Shown here piece by piece: positions 1 to 11,506 of a stretch of 64,000 nt of DNA. The position numbers and the translations under genes were made by a program. The notes beneath the pieces were generated by a model. It was not told the origin of the DNA, made no database searches, and saw only the letters and a program-made list of their open reading frames with translations. The number at the start of each line of letters is the position of its first letter. Position 1 is the first letter of the stretch. The DNA is from Cryptomeria japonica. Taxonomy: Eukaryota; Streptophyta; Pinopsida; Cupressales; Cupressaceae. Location of the stretch: positions 127,519,140 to 127,583,139 of the forward strand of contig NC_081410.1 in the NCBI RefSeq assembly GCF_030272615.1. The letters run 5' to 3'.

Positions 1-530
1 GCATGTAGCAAGGTTCCCCTCACTATGAGTCATGAAAAGCAAGGATACCAAAATCACAAAGAAAAACCAAGTTCACCAAGTAACTTTAAGTATCAAGGAA
101 AATATGAGTGGAGTGTATGCCCCCATGTTAAAGCAATCGTGTATACCTTATTGGGAGTGATTGCTTTAAGGTAGGATACACCCAAGAGAGAGAAAAGAGA
201 GGAAGCATGTTATTGCAAGGATTTAGCCCCCAATCAAGGAATAAACCCAAGGATAATGAACACAAAACACGAGATATTTTCGCTTTCCTCAGGGTCAGTA
301 TGTTGTATGATAACTCATGTATATCATGTGTGTGTGCATATAATAATCATCATTCCCCAAAGAAAGGAAACTTCCTTGGAAGAACGTGAAAGAGACCAAA
401 AGAGATCTCAATGCTTTGCATCATCCTCAAATAGATATTAAGGGATAAATAAAAGAATAGGGATACACATTGAAGAATAGTTGAAAAAGAGAAAGAAAGG
501 AGAGAGAGAAGATATATTGTGCTAATGTTT
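1..530 (-). other. Ty3-I 3' non-coding region
   Basis: No credible gene. On the minus strand this follows the last codons of the gag-pro reading frame. Purine-rich stretches occur at about 186-205 and 484-512. A G-run motif (minus strand acatgggggcata, 115-127) resembles polypurine motifs of Tat-like elements, but no TG-starting LTR follows it. Confidence 0.4.
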
Positions 531-1421
531 CTAATCTAGCACAACATCCACCTCCTGATCTTGTTGATCACTATTTAGGGAAGGTGGGAAACACACTAGA
601 GGAGTGACATCGAGAACAATAGATGGAGCTATCACAAGATCCAAACAAGGACTATGCTCATATGGTAAGTCACTTTGTTTGACTCTAGGATCTAGGATTA
701 GGGTTTTTGAAAATTCAGCTAATAAATGCTTGTCAACATCAACATATTCATAGTCACTATAAGAAGCATTAGGAGTTGTATTGCCATCATGAATAACATT
801 TTCACCTATTTCCTCATCAGGATTTATATGAAGAGGAGCTCTCACAAGAATAGAAGTAAAACCATCACATGTTTTTTGCAATTTACGATTTGGAGATTTA
901 GGTTGAACATATTGCTTAGGACAAAATGAAATCATGTCAATTGTTGGAGTTCTAAGAGATTGAATATTTTGAGGAACAACTTCACAAGCTCAAACGCAAC
1001 GTCTTCGTTGATGTTCTCTCGCACAACGAATTTGTCGACTCTTAGCGGAAGGCTGAGAAGAAGGAGGAATATTCTCCTCTTTGATAATTGAAGGTTTATG
1101 TTGAGGTCTTTTAGGTTGAACAAGAGGAGAAGCGGGCCTCTTCTCTCTAAAAGAGGAAGGAGGTGGAACTCTGCCATATAAAGGAGGAATATTTGGTGTA
1201 GGAAGGAGACTAGGTCCATCATGACAAGGTGGTACAGGTCTAACCTTAAGAGGAATGTTGTTGGTCTTGTTAGGAGAAGGCATAGATACATCCATAGGAA
1301 TAGGTTGAGGATCTTCCTGAGGAGGAATATTAGTTCTATCCATTAGGGGAAGAACATCATCTTCAAGAATGATAGGAATGTCAAGTGTTGGGGATCTATG
1401 TTGACTCAAGGATAAAATCAT
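531..1421 (-). pseudogene. Ty3-I gag-pro C-terminal proline-rich and arginine-rich segment
   Basis: The frame shifts by one base relative to the upstream protease part: the stop at 1418-1420 overlaps the ATG at 1421. The peptide is rich in proline and then basic, with the stretch RCAREHQRRR near 1010-1030, followed by an acidic tail ending at 531. Stops near 980-990 break it into two pieces. Nothing resembling reverse transcriptase follows. The arginine-rich part could bind nucleic acid, but that is inference. It may be a linker between protease and pol, or the natural C-terminus of a gag-pro-only protein. Confidence 0.5.
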
Positions 1422-2344
1422 ATCCTTCTTTCATTTTTTATAAGATTGGAAAAGAGAATATCGCTCCTTAGTGGAAGAGATTGAAATTGTTTAGGCCAAA
1501 AGAAATCAGTAGGAACACTAGGGCTTCTTTCGGATAGGACAAAAAAGATATGGTTCATGGTTATGATTTCACCATTGTAGGGAAATTTCAAACACTTATG
1601 GATTGGAGAAGCAATAGCCTTCCTGGAAGATAACCAAGGATAGCCTAACTTCACACGGAATTGCTCAGAAGAAGGAATAATAACAAAATTAACATCCATA
1701 GATTTAGTGTGAACTTCAATAGGAAGGGTGATGGAACCAATGGTAGGACAAGAGAATCCATCAACTAACTTCACAACCACATTAAAATCATCATAAATTA
1801 GTTTATGCAATTGTAAAGTGAAAAGATACTCCTAAGTGATAATGTTAACCATGCAAGAGGGATCAACAAGAGTACCATGACAAGGTATGTCCTTAACCTT
1901 CACAACTATGTATAAAGGGCCATTGAGTGCTCTAATAGTCTCACTAGGGATAAATGTGATAGAAGGATCCTTAGGTGTCACTTGTTTCTCTACCATGTTG
2001 ACCAAATTAGGATCCATAGAGGTGAATTCATTAGGAGAAAAAGAGGTATGTTCAGTCTCAATCAGGTTAGAGGTATGAGAAGGCAAAGGATCAGTGAAAA
2101 TATTAAGATTTTGATTAGGAAGAGCTATTGATTTGTTTCCCTTATCATTCATACCTTCCACAAATCTAGTATTATTATCAATCAAATCTTGAATCTTACT
2201 TTTCAATGCAAAACATTTCTCGGTATCATGACCAGGCTAACAATTAAATTGACAAAAGGAATTGTTATCAGAATAAGGGGATGCAATCGTAGACAAATCA
2301 ACTGGTTTTGTAGGAGGAAGTTTGATAACATTTCTTTGTAACAA
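1418..2344 (-). pseudogene. Ty3-I zinc-knuckle-like and aspartic protease region
   Basis: Same frame as the gag upstream. At about 2205-2265 (minus strand) lies a CxxxC...GHDTEKC zinc-binding-like motif followed by LKSKIQDLID, typical of Ty3/gypsy Gag C-termini; the codon after the second Cys is now TAG. The retropepsin core follows with active-site context VDPSCMVN (about 1850-1870), a stop, then the flap and C-terminal half containing ITLPIEV, LGYPWL and CLKFPYNGE. DPS in place of the usual D-S/T-G is notable but known in some plant Ty3 elements. It would process the polyprotein if intact; it is broken here. Confidence 0.7.
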
Positions 2345-4012
2345 CTAAGACATAATACTATGTAAAGATTCATTCAACGGAGTAAATGGTCTTTCTCTTT
2401 CGAAAAATTTAGAAATAGGAGGCACACCTATTGTAGCATTCACATTGTTTTGGTTGATTGTATCATTGAACTTTGTGAAGCCTTTTGTTATTTTCAACTT
2501 TGCAAATGGTTGTTGAACACTCTCCCCCTTATCACTCAGAGCCATAGGAGTAGATTGCTCCATTTTACTCACATCCAATTGATAATTGTGGAGTGTTGCG
2601 CACAACTGCAGAAAGGAAGTAAACGTAGACAAAAGAAGCTTTTCCCTAATATCTTTTTGCAAATTAGAAATAAAAATTCTTTGAATATCATTATCAGGTA
2701 CATGAAAATAAATTTGAGCACACAAATGCTTGTATCTACCAATGAAATCAGTCACTTTTTCTTTAACACCTTGTTTACAATGCATGAAATCGATCAAAGT
2801 AATTTTAGGACCAATGTTGTTTTAAAATTGTTAAATGAAAGCATTTTCTAATTGTTGAAAAGAAGTAAAAGAATAAGAAGGCAAAGAACAATACCATTGT
2901 AAAGCCTTATCTCTTAGAGTTATTGTAAACAACTTTGCAAGCAATCTTTGATCATAAGCAAAATCAGTACACAAGGTTTTAAATGTTTTGACATGCGTTA
3001 GAGGATCACCTTTTCCATTACATAGTTCCAATTGAGGGACCCCAACATGCTTAGGTGGCATGACTTTAACAATATCAAGAGAAAGTGGGCTCGCAACATC
3101 GAACATGGGCACACTAAACTTGGATTGACTCATGGAAGCAATTTGTTGTTGTAAGGAAGACACGGTTTGAGAAAGATTGTTAATAGTTTCTTCGGTAGAA
3201 GAATTGATGTTAGACATGGTTGATTGAGAAGGTGATGTGATGTTATTGAAAGAAGAAATTGATTGAGAATAAGGTGGTGGGACATCATGATAAGTAGGCA
3301 TAGGTGATGATTGAGTAGAAAAAGGGACATTTAAAGGAGGAATAAAATTATTGAAATAATTTCCCCCTTGTGTCACATTGATTGGTTGAGGGATAATAGG
3401 AATACTTATTGAAGACATAGGTAAAGAGGGAGGATTAAATGAAGGAGAGGGATTGCCCCCATGGCTAATTGTTGTAGGAATGGCATTTTGAGTTGAAGTA
3501 GCCATGATGTTTGAAATAAAAGTAGGAACACTAGTCATAGGAGTAGTCAAAGGAATAGAAGGATTGACTTGTGTAGGAAGTTTTGAATAACCTAGGGTTT
3601 CGGCACAACTCTTTATAGGCATGAAATTGGAATCAACAATATGAGCAATGCCATGCAATATATCAATTCCATTCTTATCACTTTGAACCTTGTGTTTACG
3701 GCCTTGAATTAATGGAAGAGCTTCACTATTAAAGTATTCTTGGGACATCCATTGTTGAAAGTTATCAAATTGATTATCAAATTTTGAAAGTTGATCTATG
3801 GAAACTCTAGTCAAAGCTTCTTCTACATCATGAGATTCATCAATAGGATAAATGGGGACTTGATTAGGATGGGAAGAATTAGCATTATCCTCATTAAAGA
3901 AGTTATCCAAATTAAGCTCCATCTCCTTGGTAATTAAACCTTGGGAATCCTTAATTCTAATGCTTCATCTAACGGGGATAGTATAGGTAGGACTAATAGT
4001 GGTAAAACTCAT
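2345..4012 (-). pseudogene. Ty3-I Gag capsid gene
   Basis: The probable start is the ATG at 4012. It is in frame with the long open stretch from 3922, separated by one stop near 3966, and reads MSFTTISPTYTIPVR. The first ~270 residues are low-complexity, rich in Ser, Pro, Asn and Thr, with a coiled region near 3160-3230. The capsid-like domain follows: CNGKGDPLTHVKTF, LRDKALQWYCSLP and then VKEKVTDFIGRYKHLC across two stops near 2825-2832. These are hallmarks of plant Ty3/gypsy Gag, which forms the RNA-packaging particle. Stops at 2345 and elsewhere inactivate it. Confidence 0.75.
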
Positions 4013-4568
4013 AGACTAGAGGGAAATTTGGATTTTGAATTATGGGAATAAAGTTTACAAAATTGAATAATGCAGAATTTGAGAAAATAATGATTTAGAC
4101 AATTTTGAACTTTGTTGAAAGGGGAAAATGACACAATTTCCAAACATTAATAAATGAAAGGAAATTGAAATTTCAAAATTAGGGCCAAGGCGATGCCACT
4201 TAATCTTAAAATTGGCAAAATCAAAAAAATTTAAATTAGGGCAGATTATAATTAACCGCTTAATTTTAAAAGTTTTCTTGAAATTTGAAATGTTGAATTT
4301 TGAAGGTATTTTTTATTTTAGAGAGATCTAAAATTGACAAAATCAGCCAATCTTCTGGATTTAAGCTATTAAATACACTCATAACAGTCTCCTAAAATTT
4401 CGGGAAAAAAACTAAGCACCGTGTTGAAAATGCACACAGTCCGACCAACTTTTTTTGAAATTTTCAGTGATGAATGATACGATGATTTTAAAGCTAACCT
4501 CACAAAATTGGTGGATTTTACGATCTCTAGATAGATGAAATTAAGGTTTGAATATGAAAATAGGACCC
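4013..4568 (-). other. Ty3-I 5' leader, gag-proximal part
   Basis: Non-coding A/T-rich leader of Ty3-I on the minus strand, containing repeats of the type 'attaggg ... taaccgcttaatttt' (about 4165-4265) that recur in the other leader half at 12541-13060. It ends with GACCC (4564-4568), the left target duplication of the AB element. Confidence 0.6.
4564..4568. other. Target-site duplication of AB element (left), GACCC
   Basis: GACCC immediately precedes the AB element. The same five bases follow it at 12536-12540. A perfect 5-bp duplication is the normal result of LTR-retrotransposon integration. Confidence 0.85.
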
Positions 4569-5600
4569 TCTGTGTGTGAAAAGTGAACCTGTCTCTGTAA
4601 GTTGTAAGACACAACACTTCAATTAAGTCATTAGATGCATGGTTAGTAAATCAATAATCAATGAATAATAAACCATTACAAAGCGATACATTGCCTTCTA
4701 GTAGATGCGAGTTTAGATTGCTCTCAGATTGCTAAGCTATCCAGTGACTAGACAACACCTAAACGAAGGATTTTTAATCTATATGAGCATGAATATGACT
4801 AAATGGTTGCAAGATTTAAGCTAGATATGCAAGATTAATCTAACATGATTTAAGAAAATATATGAATATTTAAGCTAAATGATTTAAGCAATATGAAATA
4901 ACTAATATGTAATATCTCAATGCAAATTCTCAATGAACCTAGAGCAAAAATAACATAATAACAATATATTCTCTAGGATCTTTGAATAAGAAATGAGAGA
5001 CTGAATTTATAGAAAAATCAGAAAGAAACCAATAGCTGAGATCAAATGATGATGAGCGGTCAATATTTTCCAAGAAGAAGCACAATCCAGGTGAATTGAT
5101 CTGATTGGATGCTTTTCTCAGTTTTAAAGGAAATTGAACTAAAATTAAGATAAAATCAGGAAAAAACTGATTTATTCTCTATTTCATTCAATTTTAATAT
5201 TTAATTATTTTATTTGCTTTCTTTGAGATTATTTATCAATTTTTAATTTGTTTTTCAAGATTATCTCCAATTGATTTCTTTTCTCAAATTTTTAATTCTT
5301 TTTTTTCAAATTAATTCCTCTTTTTGAAGATTTGATGGCAAATTGATTTATTTAATTAAATATGCTAGGATATTCAATAAAATAAATAGGATAATTGTTT
5401 AAAAATGATTTACTTGGAATGATCAATTAATTAAATAAATATTTAATTAATATTGGTTGATTAATTTGCCATGTGACATTGATGATTTTAGAAATTAATT
5501 GTGTGCTCAAGATTTATTTTAATTGCCTTTGGTTAGGACCTTGGTGACATTGTCGAGATTAGGGGCTCATGGTTTAGATGACCATTTGTAGGGTATGATA
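4569..5600 (-). repeat. LTR A (3' LTR of AB element)
   Basis: It matches LTR B base for base over long stretches. On the minus strand it begins TATCATACCC (consensus TGTAATACCC) at 5600 and ends CACACACAGA at 4569, where the terminal CA has mutated to GA. A TATA-like ctataaat is at 5005-5012 on the minus strand. It is very A/T-rich with taattaaat runs near 5350-5470. Confidence 0.85.
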
Positions 5601-5613
5601 TTTTCCCCTCTTT
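5601..5613 (-). promoter_or_regulatory. Polypurine tract of AB element
   Basis: On the minus strand aaagaggggaaaa lies directly before the start of LTR A, as expected for the primer of plus-strand DNA synthesis. Its position fixes the minus-strand orientation of the element. Confidence 0.75.
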
Positions 5614-7207
5614 GAAATAATGTGTGAGCAGTGCATTGGTTCAAAGAATAGTTGATGTCTAGGAGATACCAGTTCTGAACTTGATTGACCATGAACCAGA
5701 TGAAGAGCGAGGTGTTTAGCTTGATTTGAAGTGATGAAGCTGAACAGAGTTGATTACAGTGATACCGATCCTGAACTTTATTGAACTAGGACCGATAGAG
5801 AGAAAAGATACCAAACTTGAACTTGATTGATCAAGAAGAAGATCTTACTGATCTAGAACTTCATTGAACTAGACACAGTGAGCGAAGATAAAATCGATCT
5901 TGAACTTGACTGATCAAGATACAATGAGCGAAGATAAACTGTCCATCTTGATTCGATGCGATGAAACTGAACACTTGCTTAGATTAAGTGTGTGATCGAA
6001 GACACTCTTTAAACCCTTGATTGAGTTTAAACGAATAATCAGCTTGATGAAAAGCGATAAAACTGATTAACGTTAAAAAATGATTCAGACAAAGATAATA
6101 TCAGCTTGATTTTAAGCGATGAAACTGATAGGCCCCTAGAGATTGATTTGATGAAGCTTAGCTGCTCAAATTATAACGAAGACTTTTGAAAGAAATTCTC
6201 GACTTCGAGGTCATGAGTATGCCTCCTCGGGAGCGAAATCGAAAGATAGCGAGGGTACATAATTATAGGCAATTACTTTAGTGATGATAATGATTAGAGC
6301 ACGAAAGTGATTCAGAGGAATATTTGAAAATTTGGCTTGATGAGAAATTGAGTGCAAAGTTGATTTGTAGAATAAAATTTGAGATTCAATGTTGATTCAT
6401 TAGAAATTGAGCGCAAATTGAAGAAAGATTGAGCTTTTAATGAAAAGCTAGTGGTCTAAATTTTGGAAATTGACTAGCAGAATGATCTCGAATTTTGATT
6501 TCGATCTCGAAAATGAAATCAGGATGGGGAAATTAGCTAAGCGTACAATTTTCATGTCCATCGAAGCAAGCTGAAAAATTAGGTTTTTGTTTATATAAGG
6601 GGTCAAAGTGTCATTTTCAATTCATTTTAACCTCCCAAGTTTGAAAATTCAAAAAGCCTTCTGTGAAGAAAAATGGTGGTTCCCACACATGAGCATTGAT
6701 TCGAGCACCAGAGATGACATAATCGACCGTGGAACTATGAGCCAGCGGTAAGTGATCAATCTTATGCCTTTTAATCATTTCAAAATTGAATTTTTTTGTT
6801 GAATTTTTCATTTTTTTGGCATGTTGAAGTCAGGCATTATTGTTTTTCGTGCGAGGCAGGATCATGTCTCGTATGACAAACTGATGAAATTTATTTTATC
6901 ATTTAAAGTCACTAGTTTTGTTGTCCTGCATACACCCTTCTGTCGTACGAGAATCTTCAAAAGAGCCCATTTTGCCATTCTAGGGGTAGTCCTGTGTCGT
7001 ATCATACTATTTTGTCATTCTATGCTCAGTTCTAACTCGTACGAGTTACTACCTCTGTTGTGTTTTGTCATTTGAGAAATAGCGAGCATTTTTGAAGGTG
7101 CAAACTTGAAAATTTGATTTTGCAGTTGATGTAGTTGTATTTGCGTTATGTTTTACTACTCTTTGAGGCTTATTTGAAATGTTTCCTGATGCATCATTGT
7201 TTGATTT
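5614..7207. other. AB internal non-coding region with degenerate short repeats
   Basis: No gene supported. About 5660-6150 is built of degenerate units such as 'gatcttgaacttgattgatcaag' variants and 'agcttgat...aagcgatgaaactgat' variants. The rest is A/T-rich unique sequence lying upstream of the antisense PMD gene, so it may include that gene's promoter and 5' UTR. TTTATATAAGG near 6590-6600 on the plus strand is a possible TATA box for it, which is inference. Confidence 0.4.
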
Positions 7208-7655
7208 TTGCAAGTTCGATTACCTCATGTGTTATTCAGATGTGTATATCCACCGACCATGACATTAGCTCGTCAGTTATCAGATGTAGACCAGGCACAT
7301 ATTGATTCATGCAGATTGACTCATCTTCTCGAGTTGCCTGATATCCATGTGAATCACGGTATGCTCACTGAATTAGTTGAGAGGTTTCATTCAGAGCATA
7401 ATATTTTTCATTTTCCAATTGGGGAGATGACCATCACTCCCGAGGATGTATACAAGATTCTCTATATCCCTTTTGTTGGGGATAAGGTAGATTATGATTC
7501 AGCACAACGTCCTGGCCTTCTAGCCCTGAGGCGGGTATTTCATGATGCAGGCATTCTGACACGGTCTATCAGTTAGGATGACATGATGACCACATATAGT
7601 GAGGAGTTTCCACTGGCTTATGTCTTGGCAAGTTTCATCAGTTGTTTCTTATACT

Positions 7656-8837
7656 TGTAAAGCAGAAAATCGAACCCCAGGTGTTCCCCTCCCTCCAAGG
7701 AGAGAGAAAGGAGGTTACTAGGATTAACGGTTTTCACTTAGGAGAGACTTTACATTCAAAAGAGGGGTTGAAACTCACAAGATCCAATCCCACACAATGC
7801 AAGACTGGATTCTAAATGAGTTTCAAGGGTTGTGACAGCAAGGCTACCCTCTTTTGTAAAGAATGTAGATAGAAAGATTGAATTAGGAGTGTAGGTGAAA
7901 TTAAGAAAGATTCGTTTGCAGACAGAAATAGAAACATGGGATGAAGCTGCGGACCTGGAATTAGTAGTAAAATGTTGAGATGATGCTGTCCTGCAAATTT
8001 GAGCGAAAGTTGACAGGACGATGGTGCCTGGCGTGCACACGGTCCTCTGAAAAATCCACGAAACGAAGGGGGATCTGTTCGTCTCTGCACAAGGATTCTA
8101 GATCTTCAATTACAGCCGTGCACCTGCAACCTACACACAGAAAAGAGAGGACGATTGGGGGGTTAGGGATTAGGGGTTTGCCTTTAGGTCAAACCCCGGT
8201 TTTGGAATTAACCAAGAAATGAGAATGTTGTAAATGTAAATGTTTGTAATGTAAACAAGTACTGATACCTTGTTGTAAGAATGTTTCTATTCTTACATGC
8301 GAAGGTGTAATAATGTTGTATGTTGTAAGTGATCTCCTCTTCAATGGTTGAATCCTTGTCTTGAATGCAACACTTAGCCTTGAATGGAGACTTAGGATGC
8401 TCAATTGCTTGAAGGAATGCTTGAATGCTTGAATGTTTGCCTAGCGCTTCCGCCTCTTGTACACATATGTCCTCCTTCCTCTTTCCCCCAAATGGGAGAG
8501 GAAATGTAGTTTATATACTTTTCAATTAGGGTTAGGAGACTGATTTTTCCGACCTTAGGCCGAGCTGGGAAGATTATTTTCCAATTTGCAACTTAAAGAC
8601 CCGATGCCCAAAAGAGACCGGGCCCAAAATAGGGCCAGGGACCAGGGCGCTGGGCGCCATGGTCCCACCTCCCGGGACAGCAGGGTACAAGGAAGGATCA
8701 GGCCAAGGTGCAAAAATATGCAGTTTTTGATGTCGTAAACAGGTTTCGAGGTCTCCATTCAGGTTTAGTGTTGCATCGCCATCGTGAAGACCCAAATGCA
8801 GTTGAGATTGCAAGTGTCACAATTTTAGGATGCTACA
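7656..8837 (-). mobile_element. Solo LTR D1 (Ty3-I family) inserted in the PMD gene
   Basis: It runs from TGTAAAGCAG to GATGCTACA, flanked by ATACT (7651-7655) and ATACC (8838-8842), a 4/5 match for a target duplication. It is closely similar to D2 (13126-14301), the 5' LTR of Ty3-I, especially around 7690-8220. Read on the minus strand it begins TGTAGCATCC, with TATA-like aagtatataa at 8511-8520. It contains no internal region, so it is a product of LTR-LTR recombination. Confidence 0.82.
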
Positions 8838-8905
8838 ATACCAAACAGGGGACAATAGGGGTTTTTATGTGGATGGGGCAGGATGTTGGAGAGACCTATT
8901 GAGCA

Positions 8906-9685
8906 TGTTAGAATTCCCAAAGATACTGAGAGGGCGGTGAATCGGTATCTAATCGGTAAATGGATTTTATGATCTTATTATGTAAATTGCATTCCAAAAC
9001 TGTGTACCGGTAAACACGAATTAATGCAATAAATAAGAACAATAAACATAACATAGAAAGAACACCATAACACAATATTTTTGGCGAGGAAACCCGGTGT
9101 GGGAAAAACCTCGGTGGGATTTGTGACCCACAATATTCACTCACTGGCCAATAAATGAATATTACTTACAATAGGTGGTGCCTGCACATGCAAGAAGGCT
9201 CACTGCCTAGAGCTCACTACTCAATTACAAAAAGGAAGTCTCACTGACTTACAAAAGTGGATTATAGAAATCCAAGGTGATGTACTGCTACAAAAAGCAT
9301 CTGCTATGCCAAGTTTAGTACCGGTTTAGGCTCTTACAACAACCATAAACCTTACTCCAAAATTTGCCTTATTATTCGCTCATCATATCCATTTATCATA
9401 TATCTTATGTCATCTCCTTGTTGTTACCAAAATGTTCTACAAGATCTCATACTTATATATGAGTCTTATACCATGTCATCTTACAAAAGGATATTACAAT
9501 TAAATACAATATGCAATAAACAAAATCATGTCGACTAGGGTGTCGATAATCATCTTTGTTGTAGCCGGTGAACTCTCTGTCGGTGTAGGGTTTGTTGGTG
9601 TTGGTGCCATAGGATTGCAAGGTTGCCATCAATGACAATACCTTCAATCACCTACATTTTCTCATTGGAGTGTGATTTGGCAACA
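8906..9685 (-). mobile_element. Solo LTR of the LARD1 family inserted in the PMD gene
   Basis: It starts TGTTAGAATTCCC and ends TTTGGCAACA, with GAGCA (8901-8905) and GATCA (9686-9690) as a 4/5 target duplication. It matches the LARD1 LTRs (16070-16872 and 21868-22668) throughout, including the 'ggtgaatcggtatctaa' start and the 'cattggagtgt' end. Open frames inside it are chance readings through the LTR. Confidence 0.85.
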
Positions 9686-11096
9686 GATCACCCCCGGAGA
9701 TTAGGATGGGGTTATGTATACTGACACACATGTATCGTGAGATGCATGAGATTGTCTACTGGGAGGGAAAGAGTATGGTTGTCGGGGTGTTGATTTTACA
9801 GGTATGGGTCTGGGAGCATTTCCCAGTATGCAGACCAATTTTTTATGAGGTCAGAGATCCATAGCAGCCTATTCTTTACAAATATTGTGGATACATTACG
9901 CAGCCCCATCTGGGCAAGAAAGATTATTGGAGACAGCAACTGGACGATCTTATAGTTGTCATATGAAGACCTTACAGGGGTCTAGAGCCTTGGGATGATT
10001 GGAGAGCTATGCATAGAGACCTATTCATGACCTGACCTCTTATTGGTAGATCAACACCAGTGGTCAAGCATTTTGTTGTTACTCGAGTGATGAGGCAGTA
10101 TGGTAAACCTTAGGGGATCTCGCAGGAGTTTACTGCATACACGCGTTATGCAGATGAGGAGAGGAGGGGATGGGGACCGAAGCTATCATACACCTTGGGT
10201 ATGCAGGAGCTGACTAGGTTATAGCAACTCAAATGGGACTATCTAGATGATATTGTAGATGTAGGGGTATTGCCCCAGTATAGGGATTGGTTCCAGTAGC
10301 ATCCATTCTTGAAATATACAGATCCGGCTGAGTAGGAACCTCGCATAGAGGAGGTAGAGGAGGATGCCCCCATGTAGGCACAAGGACAAGGACAAAGGTA
10401 GATACCAAAAGCTGAGGCTCCAAGGTGGACAGGTGGCGATCCTAGTGCTAGCAACAATAGGGTACTAGCTGGTGGTAAGAAGCAACAGAGAAGAGAGGTT
10501 GGATCCCTAGGGACTATTGGGGTGAGACTTACCAAAGCGAGGGTAGCGGAGGGTGGTGGAGAGGAGGAGAGAGCAGCTCCAAGACATGTTCAGAAGAGGA
10601 GGGAGGAGTAGGGGGAGCTAGAGGAGGTGATGGTGGAGGTGATGGAGGTAGAGAGCCTGTGAGGGATCAAGGGGCTAATGCAGTGTGGTCGATGAGAGCA
10701 CGCCTAGTGGGTTTGCAGTCATAGTTGACAGTGGCACAGACATAGCTAGCAGAGTGAGAATGACAGCTGGTAGACCTTAGAGCAGAGAGAAATCATCAGT
10801 TAGCTGAGGTCACAGATGAGCATGATCGTCAGCTGGTGGAGCTCAGGGTAGAGCGTGATCGTCAGGTTGCAGAGATGAGGGCAGAGCAAGATGCTCTTCA
10901 GCAGGAGGTTCTGCATTAGATGAGTCGAGCAGCCTATTATGTTGTGTCTTACAATGTAGCAGTTCCAGTAGCGCAGTAGGTTGTACCGTATTCTTAGTAT
11001 TGGCTCAATCGGAGGGAGCTTGGGCACCTAGGAAAGATCTGAGTCAGCAGGCTCCACCTCCTCCACCACCTAGCGATGAGGGAGAGGCAGAGAGCT

Positions 11097-11489
11097 AGAT
11101 TTTCTTGTTGTAGCTCCGAGATTTTTTTGTAGACACACCCATTTTTTGTAGCCCTTACAATTCTTGCTCCAATGGGAGTTTGTATATGTCAGTTGACATT
11201 ATTTTGTACCCCAAGATATTGATGATTATATATATGAGATCTTGATTTGACTTCATTGTACTTGTGTCAATCAATTTATGAGATGCTTTTCTATATGCTT
11301 TATTCTATATGTATGCATATCTTTTATGTATGGATGTAATGCAAATGAATATGGATGTTTATTTTTTTGTTTATTTTTCATGCAAATGAATGATGAAAAT
11401 GAGCAACGAGTAGTGCAATTTTTTTTAATTTTTCAATGTAATAAGATAAATGTAAATGAGTGATAATGATTGTATGAATCTATATAAAA
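11097..11489. other. AB internal region between PMD gene end and primer site
   Basis: No gene is supported. It would be the 3' UTR of the antisense PMD gene and, on the other strand, the 5' leader of the AB element. A short open frame at 11278-11463 is low-complexity and unsupported. Confidence 0.4.
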
Positions 11490-11506
11490 TGTGTGTGCGC
11501 CAAAAA
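11490..11506 (-). promoter_or_regulatory. Probable primer-binding site of AB element
   Basis: On the minus strand the sequence directly after LTR B reads TTTTTGGCGCACACACA. TGGCGC is the start of the primer site used by many plant Ty3/gypsy elements (tRNA-Asp or Lys type), but the match stops after six bases. Confidence 0.45.

Larger units (their letters stand above)
7208..11096 (+). pseudogene. Plant mobile domain (PMD) protein gene, antisense inside AB element, split by two solo LTRs
   Basis: Pieces at 7208-7655, 8838-8905 and 9686-11096 form one PMD-type gene. N-terminal motifs are HFPIGEMTITPEDVYKIL (about 7405-7470) and YIPFVGD. After the solo LTRs come GWGRMLERP (8870s-8890s), THMYREMHE (about 9717), LILQVWVWEHFP (about 9790) and the hallmark RVMRQYG (about 10085). 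The C-terminal part is Gly/Arg/Glu-rich (10530-10700), then heptad-like repeats (10760-10930), ending APPPPPPSDEGEAES at 11096. PMD proteins are shared by host silencing factors of the MAIN family and by several transposon groups. In-frame TAG codons and at least one frameshift show decay. Its position within the TE and opposite to the LTRs argues for a TE-borne gene, not a host gene. Confidence 0.78.

Noticed and set aside
4569-5600. LTR A as the 5' LTR of the Ty3-I gag-protease element next to it
   Set aside because: The perfect GACCC duplication pairs A with B, the polypurine tract adjoins A, and D2 with its primer site at 13109-13125 fits as the Ty3-I 5' LTR.
7208-7576. PMD sequence as a host gene
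   Set aside because: It lies wholly inside an LTR element with a perfect target duplication and is broken by stops.
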